From NCBI GenBank assembly GCA_024704765.1, contig JAKMXF010000166.1, forward strand, positions 708,743 through 772,742: 64,000 nt of DNA. The letters run 5' to 3'. The notes beneath the pieces were generated by a model. It was not told the origin of the DNA, ran no database searches, and saw only the letters and a list, made by a program, of their open reading frames with translations. Made by a program: the position numbers and the translations under genes. Positions 1 through 11,461 of this stretch are shown here, piece after piece. This DNA is from Oopsacas minuta (lineage: Eukaryota > Porifera > Hexactinellida > Lyssacinosida > Leucopsacidae). Position 1 is the stretch's first letter; each line of letters begins with the position of its first letter.

Positions 1-1260
1 ACACTAAATTTTCTATAAAATAAGCATTCCTGATTCTCTGATGAAAATCTGACAAAATGTCTGTAACTTTTGCTTTGAAACTGTTTTCACACGATAAACA
101 TTGCCTATACCTTCTGACCAATTTGATGCATGACTCTACATTTCTTCAGATACACATTTCATCCCACACCAAGATTTACTTTCGCGTATCAATTCTTCTG
201 CATGGGCCAAAGGTTTATGAGTGTTGGAGTAATGCTGGCCCATGAACGCGTACAGAATGAAAATATAGGTTTCTCTGCACACGTTCCTAATTTTTCTGTA
301 TTTACTCTGCACCCTGAAGTATATGTTCGTAGAATTTATGCTAACTGTGCGTGTACTTTCTTAAGTGCATTTCTATGCTAGTCATCAATTACAATTAAAA
401 GTGTCAATAAATTTGAATTAATTTGAGAATACTTGTCTTGCAACATTCCAGTTGACGTCATATTACCCCTTGAGTCTGGCTGCTTAACCTTCAACCCAGT
501 ATGTTACAGAACCAATTGTTCTGGCCATCACTTAGAAGTTTTTATTTCTGCTGATGTTGGATACCATTTAGCTAGTATGGATTCTAAGTGGTAGACCAGT
601 AAATTGAACCACTTCAAAAATATGTGTATATGTGGAGGGGAGAAGCAGAATGAATGTCAATGTTGATATCAGCTGATGCGTCAAGTTGAAGCGTAGATTT
701 GATGGAAGAGCCAAAATGGCCTCAATATCTTCAAATTCGCCAAACATCTCGATTGCATCATTTATATTCCTGTTCAGAGGAAACCCTTCAATAATGAGCT
801 CGCGATCCTTAATATCTGAATGTGTAGCCGTGCATATTTGGTAACTAGCTCCACCTGCGGCAGATAAATAGCTGCCTTTTACCATCAAACATAGAACGAA
901 TGATTTCTACCTTGACATGACAGTTATTCAGATTTAAACGCTCTCCCTCATGACTTGCGTGTCTGGATAGATTAGTCTATTTAGGAATGTTCTGATATTT
1001 TCCCCACATTCTCTTGCAGCACAGAGAAAAATCGGCCTTTAGGATTAGGGAGACTTCTGGAAGTCATTTTCAGATTGCACTACCTGAATTGATATTGGTT
1101 TAAAGTAAAACAGTATAAAGTTTTTAGTTTCTCTATTAGTGGATACCTGATTATAAATTACGTGACTCCCTAATCCGTCTAGCCCATCCGCTATTTTGAA
1201 AGTGAGCGTGAATTCACAAGCAGAAAGGATTGAGTATTATAATAATTCGTTCAACTCTTT
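1..1260 (-). pseudogene. Transib/RAG1-like transposase relic, copy A
   Basis: This is a decayed DDE transposase of the Transib/RAG1 superfamily, reading from about 1260 down through the window edge. Blocks in order are: the first catalytic-aspartate block (ADGLDGLGSH, near 1191-1165); a block containing RPIFLCAA; a zinc-binding-like stretch (ICTATHSDIKDRELI) in which the first cysteine of the usual CxxC pair is tyrosine; RFNLTHQL; WFNLLVYHLE (about 600-560); a THKPLAHAEE-like block near 215-200; and remnants of the third catalytic (glutamate) block around 60-150. The same blocks occur in the same order in copies C and D, which is the main support. Several frameshifts and stops are present, so it is not functional. 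The end nearest position 1 is cut by the window, and terminal repeats were not found. The family call is firm; whether it is Transib proper or a RAG1-like element is not settled by this copy. Confidence 0.72.
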
Positions 1261-2614
1261 GATTGACAAATACTATATAGGAAGAGTATATAGTTTGTAT
1301 TCTTTGCAAAATAACGATGAAATCAGTAAATTGCTTGCAATCAAATTGGACCGAGAACTATCGCTGTTCACCTAATCGCTCCTGATTCATAAATAGAGCG
1401 CGCTCCAGGTCCCGAACCTTTAATGTTTTGCATTCACCGGTTAGCTAACTTCATTTCTATGTCTATTACGATTCGAAAGTAAATTAAATAATTGTGTGTT
1501 AGAAAGGGAAAAATTGTGCAAAAAGGTTAATAACAAATGTATCTATAGTATATAAACGAGGTGTTTATGGTCATGTATGTATGTGTTCCCAAGGTTGAAT
1601 GAAGAACTGTTGAGAGCATTTGTAGGATAGCGAAAGGATCGTCTAACGACGCACCCCTCGGGAAACAGAATAGTACGTGTTAAGCCGAGTACGTCTTATC
1701 AGAGCCCTACTGTAGTTGTAGACATTCAAAAGTTACAAAAACTTTAACGGTTCATTAATATATACAACTAACAAATATAGGTGGAAAATGCAATCCCTAT
1801 CCGACGTTTGTAAATTGTGCACTATTTTTGCAATATAGAATAGTCATCAAAATTGTTGTCCTAAATATACACCTTATCAAATATTTAGGCCACATTATGA
1901 TGCCCTTCAAGCACAAATCATTCTACTATATGGTAATGCCCAATATAAATTTCCCTCTTGGTCGTCAATACTAGAGAGTCTAAAAAATGTTTGTACACCA
2001 TGATACTCTTAATTTTTAGTATCAACTGTTTGAATATAGCAAACGAGTCCAATTAATCATTAAATATAACTTGAAACAATGTATTTTTGAGATATAATAG
2101 TTCCTAAAGTAAGTAAGTATTATCCATTGCTTTAAGTAATGAAAAACGAATATTCTAAAAATTTGTATAGTTAAAATTGCTGTAATCCTATTTCCTTTGT
2201 GGAATATATGCTATCATCATTATTCTCCTACTAAATCGACAATAGAAAATCAGAAATCATACTTTGATTCGTATTTGGAATTTGCTTAATATTCCATAAT
2301 GGCATTCTGTGCAATAAGAGAACCCGGGCAATTAGTGAGCACTCGCTGTAAATAATAGATCCTTGACTCTTACAAGCGAATGAAGTATATGGTATGATCA
2401 ACATATGGACTACAACTGTATTTAGGTATTTTGGGCAATTATATTTGTTATGTGTGAAGAGTTTAATTAATCGGAATTTCCTTTTAAGTCCAAATAAAAT
2501 TACAATTTCTCCAACATAGTTACATGACGAAGAGACAGACAAGGTATTTACTGAAGCCTTTTCTGTCTTTGTAAAAGCCTAAAAGGCGAAATGAAATGAG
2601 TAACAAAATTGAGT
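1261..2614. other. No gene recognised
   Basis: AT-rich sequence without a supportable reading frame. It may include the decayed N-terminal part of copy A, but no block could be matched to copies B-D. A GTATGTATGT-type stretch lies near 1573-1583. Confidence 0.5.
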
Positions 2615-2755
2615 CAGGATATTAGTCTTATACCGCGGCTGGAACCAAGCTATTTTGAAGTTGACAACTACTATATTGTAATCTAAGAACTTCTGGACTA
2701 TCGTGCGACTGGCAATATGACATGTCATAGATTTTACCTGGAACTTGTTGTGAAA
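2615..2755. repeat. Dispersed repeat, member 1
   Basis: The stretch shares a long, clearly related sequence with 21538-21665 in the same orientation, including the shared words GCTGGAACCAAGCTATTTTG and a following GACAACTA-TATTGTA block. No coding potential or terminal repeats were recognised. It is probably a fragment of an unidentified element. Confidence 0.6.
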
Positions 2756-2759
2756 TGGT

Positions 2760-3299
2760 GCTAACGCTATACCTAACAGGTAAATAACCAAATATAATTA
2801 ACCTCAGAATATCAGACTTGAGTTATTCTCGATAGACAAGTCTTAGATAGGTCTTGAGAACTTCCACAAACACATAAGGTTTTGCTAGTTCTTCCAGTTC
2901 CACAAACCTACTTGTGACATGTACAGAGGTTTCCTACCATCTCCAAGAGCTAGTTTCATCAACACATTTTCATTTTAGACCACGATTGTTGAATAATCTC
3001 AAATTCTTAGGTAGATCGTCATTAGTCTTCTCCCATTCATCATTATCTTTAACTAACTCTTTAGGTTATCAAAGAGATCCTCAATATCAGGTCCATTGCT
3101 TATCCAGATCACCCCATTGCTCGGTATAAAAACAGAATGTTTATTATTTTGGATTACAATAAATTTATATCTGTAAATACTACTCTCAATACAGAGTTAA
3201 CCCAATCCTCTGTAAGAACAATCTGATCTTTTTGGTGGTACGTCAGCACTTTTCATAGGATACGAAGATGTATCAACTAATAGTATCAATTCTGTAATA
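2760..3299. other. No gene recognised
   Basis: AT-rich, stop-rich sequence between a dispersed repeat and a MITE; nothing else was recognised. Confidence 0.5.
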
Positions 3300-3837
3300 C
3301 AGTGGACCCTCGATTATAAGAACACCTCCGTTTGGATCTTGGAAGATGGGTGTTTGGATAAGTGAAATTGTCGGATAACCGAAATACACGTATCTCGCAT
3401 AAATTATTATACTCAAGTACACCACATGTGCATTGTAGTATAAATGTACAGTAGAGGTTTAAACGTACTCGCTTGGGAACTAAAAAGTAAGTATAACATA
3501 GTTTCTCAGTATCACTATGATTCTACATACATAGTATACGAATAAGAGCACTAATTAATCAATGCAATTTTAGTAGCATCCAGCGATAAGATTAAAATCA
3601 TATTGTGATTTGAATCAGTGTTGCTGATATGAACTATACTTATCAGTGAGTACGTCTTATCCCAGTATTATTCAATTTAATTGGTTCTTATAGGAAGAAT
3701 AATTTAGTAATTCTTATCCGATTATACATCTAATTGGAGTACGTATTAAGCGAATCATTTATAATGGATAGGAAAAATTTCGGTAATTTGAGACAGGTTT
3801 GTCTTATCCGAGGGTACGTCTCAACGGAGTTCTACTG
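3300..3837. mobile_element. 538-bp pogo-like MITE
   Basis: A non-autonomous element flanked by TA at 3298-3299 and 3838-3839. The ends start CAGTGGACCCTCGATTATAA and, in reverse complement, CAGTAGAACTCCGTTGAGAC. This is the CAGT-starting, TA-duplicating end type of the pogo/Tigger branch of Tc1/mariner. Internally it repeats GGATAA/TTATCC motifs (for example near 3355, 3373, 3658 and 3715). No coding sequence is visible. Its length is close to the 536-bp MITE at 40891-41426, which suggests a related family. Confidence 0.65.
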
Positions 3838-4020
3838 TAAATACATACGTGTATAATTTTTAATAATATCTGGCCACTTTAACCAATAATATATTGAGAT
3901 TAGGCAACCCAACAGACTTTAAGGTTGAACAATTATACTGATATAATCCAAAAGTTCTCATCCTTAATCTATATTTCAAAAGGTAATAGAGATAGGCTTG
4001 TTTACAGATTCCAACAAATA

Positions 4021-4845
4021 CAGGGTGTATCATATGTCTTGGCGGGTCAGTAAAATGTAAATAGAATTTTCCGTTATCGAGTATTTGTTCCAATTATTTG
4101 CCAATATAACCACCATTCCTATCCAATACAAGTTATATCCTGGCTGCATACTACAAACTAAATTTCTAGAGTATCAGGGTCTATGTCAGCCCATGCAAAT
4201 TTGACTTGTAAAATTAAGTCTTCCAGCTTAGTAGCATTTGCCATTTGTCCAACACGATCTTTCAATATTGACCAGAGGTTTCAATCGGGTGTAAATCTGG
4301 TGAGTTACCCGGCCACCCAACCTTCCTCCAAAACCGAAGAAAGTGTTCTACACACCATCTCTGTGTCAAGTTCGCAGTGTGAGGAGGGGCACTATCCTGC
4401 ATGAATAAGGAAATCAGACATGTCAGCAAGCATTGATCTCTCCAGAATAGAACTTGTATTTGCGGTTCTGTTTGTAGCATCACTACACGTCTTGGCTAAG
4501 ATATTATCTCGATAGTAGACTCCATTTATCGTTTGCTTCGGAGGAATGATGTGTAATTCTGAGAGAGCCCTGTGAGACATCATACCTCGGACTTGGATTT
4601 TTGTGGGAAATTTCATCTGAACGATAGGTTCAATGTTATTTGAATTCCGAGCCCAGATACGATCGTTTTGACGATTTGACATGGAGAATACTTGGAAAGG
4701 TGATTCATCTGACCACAACACCTTTTTTCAGGCACCAATTGTCCAATTTATGTGATGTATTTTTTCTCGATAAACAGCCTACACACATTGGATATTTTAT
4801 CTAATTCACCATATCTAGGTTTTTGTGGCCTTTTAATCACGTGTA
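4021..4845 (-). mobile_element. Truncated DD37E Tc1/mariner-type element
   Basis: The right half of a minus-strand DNA transposon. The 3' terminal repeat begins CAGGGTGTATCATATGTCTT after a TA at 4019-4020. Coding blocks read upstream from there: WSDESPFQVF (first catalytic Asp, near 4720), MSHRALSELHI, MQDSAPPHTANLTQ (second Asp) and GNSPDLHPIE (Glu). The spacing from second Asp to Glu is 37 residues. The block VRGMMSHRAL replaces the usual VWGMM. A frameshift near 4400-4480 separates the halves. Everything before about 4845 (helix-turn-helix region and 5' terminal repeat) is missing, so the element is dead. Closest relative in the window is the element at 48055-49340. Confidence 0.75.
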
Positions 4846-5351
4846 AACAGAAATCTCTCTTATTAAAAATATGCAACTTTTAACCTTTTATGCTCACACA
4901 AGTAAAAATTTTAACTCAGTGCATACAATTAACCTACTCAGGACTATAAGGTGGTTGAGGAAAAGATTCAATTTCCAAACACCGGATTACATCCTTTGTC
5001 TTACCCAGACCGAGGCCTCTCTTTCGAAGATAAGGAAGGACCCCACAAAACTAAAAACCTAATTTTACCACCACAGAACTTATCATTTATTCCATTACTA
5101 ATTGTCTGTAATAATATATGCAAAATTCAGCCCCCAAAATGTTTCGAAGTTAATTTTTTGGGCTGATTTGCATACTATACTTCGTGTTGCCAGATAACGC
5201 TTCTATATTCATTACTTTAATATAATCTATCCGAAAATATTCACTATATTCACGTTCAAAACAAACTCCATACTGATATTTCAAGATCAAATGACATAAA
5301 GTATATTATCTATTGATGAATGAGTACTTACATATTCACTACCACTATATA
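4846..5351. other. No gene recognised
   Basis: AT-rich sequence between a truncated DD37E element and an intact-ended Tc1 element. The reading frames here are short and unconvincing. Confidence 0.5.
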
Positions 5352-6704
5352 CAGTGCCGGTCAAAAAGAATTGCTCAAAATGAATGTATACAGTATAGTA
5401 AATGTCAAATTGTATACACTGACCAGATAGTTGAATTCTCGCGAAACCATACTCAGCCATATGTATTTTGACAAGTAACACACCACACAGCTAATCCACT
5501 CATTATATTTGCACAACTTGCAGTTTTTATTTTGTATTCCTTTTTTTCCAATTTATCTGTTTTTATCGAATTTTCAATGCCTTCTAAACCCCGAATTTCC
5601 ATTGAAAATCGAGCCAACCTGATACTACTTTCAGAAAGTGGCCATACTCAGACAGAGGTAGCTAAAATGGTTGGGTGTAGCCAAAAAAGTGTAGCCGAGA
5701 TCCTTAAGAAACACAGGCTGACTGGCACGGTAAGAGACCTCACTATTCCGGGTAGGCCTCGTGTCACAACCAAAAGTCAAGACAATTTATTGGTCAGAAA
5801 ATGCAAAAAGGATCGATTTAAGACTGCTACTCAGATCAAAGCTGAAGTGTTATCAGAATATTCGATAAAACTTTCCACTTCAACAGTTTAGAGAAGGTTA
5901 CGAGGGGCTGGACTGTTCGGGCGAAAACCGCGAAGGAAGCCCCGCCTTACTACCAAGCACAAAAGAGACCGACTTTCCTTCGCAAGATCGCAGAAGAATT
6001 GGAATACTGAAGAATGGGCAAGAGTTGTGTTCAGTGACGAATCTAGGTTCCTTCTGTATACTAATGACGGGAGAGCCTACGTCAGGAGGATGAAAGGGGA
6101 GGAGTTCTCAGAGAGGTGTCTTCAAAAAACTTGCGAGTTTGGTGGAGGTGGCATCATGGTTTGGGGATGCTTTTGCTGGAGTGGCGTAGGACTCTTGTGG
6201 AAAGTATCTGGGAACCTCAAGACAAATTCCTGCATTGATATATTGGAAATTGCACTAATCCCAAGCGTTGATTTGCATTCTCTACATTCTGACTGGACCT
6301 TTCAGCAAGACAACGCCCCATGCCATAAGTCAAAGGGTACTAAGCAATGGTTTGGTGAGCAAAAAATAGAGGTTATGAATTGGCCTGCTCAGTCACCTGA
6401 TCTAAATCCGATTGAGAATCTCTGGGATCACATTTCCCTCAGAATTCAAGAGAAAAGCCCATCCAACCACTCAGAGTTGTGGAATGCCATATTAAGCACT
6501 TGGGATAGCATCGACATTAACAGGCTCCATACTCTAATTGAGAGTATGCCGCAAAGATGTAAAGCTGTAATTCAAGCAAGAGGAGGTACTACTAAATACT
6601 AACAACAATTTACTTGATTATAATAAAGCATTATTGTTAAAATCAGTCATAGATATAAGAATTTGGGGTATATTTATTCTGAGCAATTCTTTTTGACCGC
6701 ACTG
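5352..6704 (+). mobile_element. Near-intact Tc1 element (DD34E), 1353 bp
   Basis: A complete Tc1-type DNA transposon with a TA target duplication (5350-5351 and 6705-6706). The ends read CAGTGCCGGTCAAAAAGAAT and, reverse-complemented, CAGTGCGGTCAAAAAGAATT; they match over about 25 bp apart from a one-base gap. It carries one transposase frame (5577-6602). Length and architecture are typical of Tc1 elements (about 1.3 kb, short ends, single gene). The low level of damage suggests a fairly recent insertion. Confidence 0.93.
5577..6602 (+). pseudogene. Tc1 transposase with a single in-frame TAG
   Basis: The transposase of the surrounding Tc1 element would cut and paste it at TA sites. The frame stays open from the ATG at 5577 (MPSKPRISIENRANL) to the stop at 6602, about 341 residues, the usual Tc1 length, except for one TAG at 5889-5891, where related proteins usually have Arg or Gln before RRLRGAGLFG. 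The N-terminal half is a paired helix-turn-helix region (HTQTEVAKMVGCSQKSV, then the GRPR-like PGRPRVTTK hook). The catalytic triad is visible: VFSDESRF (Asp), QQDNAPCHKS (Asp) and SPDLNPIENLWD (Glu), with 34 residues between the last two, which defines DD34E. The start at 5577 gives normal family length; an upstream in-frame ATG at 5532 adds a poorly conserved extension. Confidence 0.9.
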
Positions 6705-6759
6705 TATCTGTTAATTTATTACTTGTAACTATTTAAATCTACACATCTACAAGATCTCA

Positions 6760-7600
6760 GTCTCAACAACAGAACTTCATGGCTAAATCCAAAATACCAC
6801 ACACGAAAACAGGCCTTGATTAAAGTTTAATCTTGAGAGAACAAATTATGATTGCAATGAACCTGAAAATGAAGTATTGGAAGTCTTGAAAATAGACCAA
6901 GGAAAGTGTAAAGCTATTCATTCACTTTTCAAAATATTGTTATCAACCTGAAAAAATCGAAAAAGGCTATTGAAACCCTGCATGACTAATGGTGGAGTGG
7001 GAAAATTCCTTGGAAATCACAACATAAAATACTGCGTCTTCCTGAGATTTCAGATATTTTACCTTACATTTATCCTTCCAAAATTAAATGTAAGGCTTAT
7101 CCTATCATTGACCACCAAGCAAGAGCGAGCTAATTAGAACCCTTGTTCGAACGCATTAAAATAATTGCTGCAAATGAAGGTACTTCTATCGTAATTGCAT
7201 CCCTATAATTATAATTACTGCCAATGCAGATGATATTCGCCTATTTGCTGAAGGTTCAAAATCACTCGCTTATGAAGGAAACTATAGTTACTAAGTACCG
7301 AAGGAGGTTCCGACTGACCAATGCTTGTTTGCTCTCTACTTAGAAATTGGTAGAAGAGAATACACTAAACTTCAGTCAGTTGTTGCTGCTTATTGGCATC
7401 AAGTTCTCTTCATATAAAAGAATTGCTGACTTTAGGGATTCTTTAATTTTACGATCTCCATTAAATTGTACACAGAACCCGAAAAACCGATTGGTGCATA
7501 GTGAGTCAAGTAGTGGGTTCAATTCATGGGTGGAATTTGGATTTATGGTTCAAGTTCCATTCCCATTCAGAATGGGAAGGGGAATTATGCCAATGATTCC
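6760..7600 (+). pseudogene. Transib/RAG1-like transposase relic, copy B (N-terminal part)
   Basis: Recognised only by comparison with copy C. Matching blocks are: KKSKKAIETLHD followed by WW (near 6955-6995) against TSKKLLESLHGDWW in copy C; ALYLEIGRREYTKL (near 7330-7370) against DLLEIGKRKYT; and FSSYKRIADFRDSLILR (near 7405-7455) against FPTYQRDADHRNNLVLR. Frameshifts and stops separate the blocks. The catalytic core is absent; the sequence runs into a GAATGGGAATT-rich stretch. It is an N-terminal fragment of the same family and cannot encode an active enzyme. Confidence 0.6.
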
Positions 7601-8430
7601 TGTAATAAAGGGCTGAGAATGGGAATTAAGCCGTTTATTCCTGGAATTAAAGTGATGAGAACAGCAGCGGATTAACCATAGTGCCAAAGGAACCTTGAAA
7701 CCCAGCCCCGACTTTAAACCGGCTTCGCGGTCTTAGCATATATGGATGAAATTTCCCTGTTTGTTAATAGGTTAGTACATTTTTAACCAAATGATATCGA
7801 AGACAGTCTCACAGACAAGCAGATCCAATTCAGTTCTTACCTAAAGTCAGAAATGGTTAATGATTAAATCCTTGAATACAGTATAGACCTATTCATGTAT
7901 CGAATGCAATCACAGCATGGTCTTTGAGAGACATTTCCAAACCTAAATATAATACTGCGCATATACTTAGGCCTTATGGTTAGCAATTGTACCGGTGAGC
8001 GATCGTTCTCCAAACTTAAGCGGATTAAAAGCCATTTGCGCTCAACATTGTTTGGAAATCGCTAAATACGTTTGCTTTGATGACAATAGAACACGATTTG
8101 CTACGAAAATTGACTGTTGAGAAAAAATTGAAGACTTTAATAATCGCAAATCTGGTAAAGTAAAGGCTTTGTCGTTTATTTTATCCATATAGTCATTAAT
8201 TGATTGTGCTTTCTTTATTAGTCGTAATTTTTCTGAATTTTATTTATGATGACTGTTTTTGAATGGATAGAGACGAAAAATAACAGCCTCACAATTCGAC
8301 TGGGCGCCCCACATCACAGGCCCTTAATCCGCCCTGGATGAGAATGGGAATTAAATGGCTGAGAATGAGAATGAAGTCCTAAAATTTGACTACAGAATGA
8401 GAATTGAAGGAATTAATTCTGAATTGAATC
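7540..8430. repeat. GAATGGGAATT-rich stretch (host of the hAT insertion)
   Basis: Degenerate repeats of GAATGGGAATT / GAGAATGGGAATTAA type occur on both sides of the hAT element (about 7540-7661 and 8337-8430). They form a simple-sequence-like block into which the hAT element inserted. Confidence 0.55.
7662..8336 (+). mobile_element. Internally deleted hAT element with perfect 8-bp TSD
   Basis: The ends are CAGCAGCGGATTAACC on the left and, reverse-complemented, CAGGGCGGATTAAGGGCC on the right. They are bracketed by an exact 8-bp direct repeat, GATGAGAA (7654-7661 and 8337-8344), which is the hallmark of hAT insertion. The interior keeps only the C-terminal dimerisation region of the transposase: GERSFSKLKRIKSHLRSTL near 7995-8055, and MTIEHDLLRKID near 8080-8115, as in the ZMYM1-like hAT group. 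Frameshifts and stops separate these blocks and the catalytic core is gone, so the 675-bp element is non-autonomous. Confidence 0.85.
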
Positions 8431-10068
8431 TATCCTTGAATTTAAACAATATTCTGGCTAGAAAGGGTGGTTGCTGGGAGCCAGAGACATTTGATAATTC
8501 ATATTAACATACGTATATGTATGCATGTATTTGTTGAAACTGGTTTGACATTGAATAGTTCACAATTTCCCGGATGCACATTGATCCCATCCAGTACCGA
8601 TTAATATCCTTAATACAAATCTAATGTAACTCTAGAAGAATGAAAGCGGCGAAATTGGATTGCACTTCATTTACAGTACCCGGATCGGGTGTACGCTCCT
8701 TTCAGTGTAGGAACGAACTTGTGGAAATGAGGGCCGCTTAATGCTCTAGTGAATGTAGAATGTAATCTAGTAATTGTTATATATTTTCATTGAACCAAAC
8801 TCCAACAAACAATTGGGATTAGATGGCCAATTCAGGATATTGGGTAGTGGACTATTTGTATTGTTGAATTATATTTTAAAGAGCCTATAGTAAGCATTTT
8901 GGAAAGACAAACCAGTAAAATCAAGGAAATGGCATATTCTATTCTAGGTTAATAGAAATTCAGCAGATCCCGATTTATTCAGTCAACCTGGGTATGCTGA
9001 TAATAGGGTCAGAAGCAGAACTATACAAATAATAGTGTTAATTGACTCGGCTTAATCGGATCAAAACGGTTTGGTCCATAGGTACACTATTAGGCTGAGT
9101 TAACTGAGTCAAAATGATTCCAAATCGATCAATATACATTGAAATTCAAGTTAATTGAACTTCAATGAGGATTGATACTGAATGTGGGAATTGTCTATGC
9201 ATACAAATTCACCAGATACATATTTGGTATAATTATTAATAAATTTATTAATTATTAATTACTAAATCAATATATTCCAAATTCAAGAACATTCGGAATT
9301 TACTCGGTCCCCCAGGCTAATACGCAATTGATGTTTCTCAACGTTTTCTCCCACGGACCCCTTTGGTAAATTTTATAGGGTCTTCGGGCTCCTGTCATCA
9401 AATACAATGCAAAGTTTAAGGCCACGGATCGCTAAGTCGCGGGTCCAAGTTTGATAATGATTATATCCAAATATCCTGAAATACGCATTGATACAGCATC
9501 AAGATATGTCCGTGGACACCTATGTCGCATCCCACAGAGGAAATGCTAGTTGCTCCTCTGTAAAGGAGGTTGATATTTGGTTGCATTCTCGATATTGATT
9601 ACCACGAAAACTGAAAATTAATACGAACACCAATTGTTGGCAAAAATGTGTTCGCTTTGCCGGAGTTTTATTACCGGAGTAATACCAATTGGGTCATTCC
9701 AATAAATTCGACCAATGGTCACGCGTGAAAATCTCAGATTAACTAAATATTCTACCTAAGTTGACCCTATTTATATTTTTAGTTTCCTTCGTCACATTTG
9801 TCATATTTCTTGATTGCTGTGCCTAAATTAAGAAATGTGCTTGAGATGGAGTTCACCTCAATTTCATGTTAAAATATATGGTAAAAGTCAAATGAATTTC
9901 AAATATTTTGGAAAATGGTGCCCGGATCTCGGAGGTCCTACTGTCTTATCAGCAATACATTTAATAAAGCCAAAAGTAGCAATAGTATATTTAGATAAAA
10001 ATAAATTGCTCTACATTAATAGACTTGGAGCAATCCTTAACGAGGCATGGAATTCGAGGTCAACATGT
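8431..10068. other. Downstream flank of the SLK-like gene, no gene recognised
   Basis: AT-rich sequence with no recognisable protein or terminal repeats. The plus-strand open stretch near 9835-10182 has no recognisable motif and overlaps the probable 3' end of the minus-strand kinase gene, so it was not called. Confidence 0.5.
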
Positions 10069-10097
10069 CTACAACAACCACAAACGGTTGTTGTTGT
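10069..10097. repeat. Short hairpin next to the SLK-like 3' end
   Basis: The sequence ACAACAACC, a short loop and GGTTGTTGT forms a 9-bp inverted repeat, about 140 bases beyond the kinase stop codon on the minus strand and just past the candidate poly(A) signal. Whether it has a role is unknown. Confidence 0.4.
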
Positions 10098-10145
10098 GTG
10101 GGTACTCACCCCAAACGACCTAGCAAATGAAGCGCTACTATTATA

Positions 10146-10151
10146 TTTATT
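10146..10151 (-). terminator. Candidate poly(A) signal AATAAA
   Basis: TTTATT on the plus strand reads AATAAA on the minus strand, about 85 bases after the stop codon of the SLK-like gene. Position and sequence are right for a cleavage/polyadenylation signal, but in AT-rich DNA this hexamer is common by chance. Confidence 0.45.
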
Positions 10152-10235
10152 GTATTTTATAACTGAAAAGCGCAAATTTTAGATTGAGATAAAAATATAT
10201 ATATTTTCAATATACAAGATTTATATAGATGGTAA

Positions 10236-11352
10236 TTAGTCATCGATGTTGGTTGATGGAATTGATTCACTTGTCTTAGTGATTCTTGGCCGAAAGGAAC
10301 GGGATGTCCCAGGAGCAACTGTTAAACTTGTTATATCTGTTGCGGCTTTATGATAATACTCTAGTTGCAATTCAGAGATTTCTTTCTCACAATCATTTTC
10401 GAGTGATCTTTTACGATCACTTAGCAAGTTTCGCCATAAGTTGATTTCGTTTTGATAAAGTTCATCCTTTTCATTTAATTTATCATTCTCCTGCTGTGTG
10501 AGATGCATTTTCTTCTCATTTTGTAATGAAAGTAATTCTATCATTGCAGACTCTGCAGCCTGTTTGAAATCTGTCATTTCTTTGTCAAGCTTTTTGTCAA
10601 GTTGGATACGCTCACATCTCATTTTTCGAAGTTCGTCAGCTTCAAATTGGCGGTACTTATCTCTATCATCGCGACGTGATGAACCATTGTTTTTTCTCTT
10701 GAAATCATGAAGCAATTTTCGAAGAACTACTCGTTGTTGTTTTGGCAACCGTCTTCTTTCTAATAGATGCCTTGAACGCATAATCTCTAATCTCTGGGCA
10801 TCATATTGGCGATGATGTTCGATATCTTTCTGGTGACGGATATGCATCTGATGTCGACGCATTAGAAAACTTTCTGAGAGGTGATTTTTTACCATATTAT
10901 GATTAATTTGTATCTGAGATTGCTCCATTTCCCAAACATCTGCTTCTTTAGCACGAAGGAGATTGTGTTTGGCTTTTAGAAATTCGATTTCTATCACCAT
11001 TAAATCATTTTTAAAGTTGTTTAGCATCTGAAGTGAACCCTCTTCATAGATGTCTAATTGATCCTCTTCAAATTTTGCCACCTTATCCATATTCTTCGAA
11101 TCTATTTCTCGTATCCTATTTCTTACTTCTTCCTTCACATTTCCATTAGATTGCTTCTTAAGATGTTGTTTAAACTCCCTTAAAATACCTCTGCCATCCC
11201 TTTTTAGTTCATCCTTGAAACGATGAATTTCGTTATTTTGATCTATTCTACTCTTCTTACAGAATGATTTGTATTCCGCATGTTGATTATTTAATTTTCT
11301 ATAAAACTCTTTGTGTCTTGATTTTTCTAGCCGGTCAATCTGAACAGTATAC
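10236..11352 (-). CDS. SLK: SLK/LOK-like Ste20 kinase, last coding exon (C-terminal PKK region)
   Basis: This exon encodes about 371 residues of the C-terminal coiled coil of a Ste20-family kinase of the SLK/STK10/Drosophila Slik group. These kinases phosphorylate ezrin-radixin-moesin proteins and, in vertebrates, Polo-like kinase; the C-terminal PKK/ATH region mediates dimerisation and membrane association. Recognisable conserved stretches are LLRAKEADVWEMEQ, SFLMRRHQMHIRHQKDIEH, RRRLPKQQR, DRDKYRQFEADELRKMR and SLQNEKKMHLTQQE, in family order. The exon starts after TTTTATAG at 11353; its first base completes an Arg codon begun in the upstream exon. The spacing of conserved positions across the junction matches the family without a gap. 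The stop TAA is at 10238-10236, after a Ser/Thr-rich tail. The frame is long and intact, unlike the transposon relics around it. The gene symbol is by family resemblance (invertebrate orthologue of SLK/STK10). Confidence 0.92.
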
Positions 11353-11461
11353 CTATAAAAGTACTTGTAGTAATATATATGTAGAATTATATAATAAAGC
11401 TCTTCGCTCAAAGTGTCGCAGCGATTGTTAATTTAATGATACATTGTTGGTGTTCAAGGAT

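Noticed and set aside
9835-10182. Plus-strand open frame of 115 codons
   Set aside because: No recognisable domain; it overlaps the probable 3' end of the minus-strand kinase gene and contains a hairpin in that flank; nothing indicates a separate gene.
10498-10710. Plus-strand open frame opposite the kinase exon
   Set aside because: Antisense shadow of the conserved PKK coding sequence.
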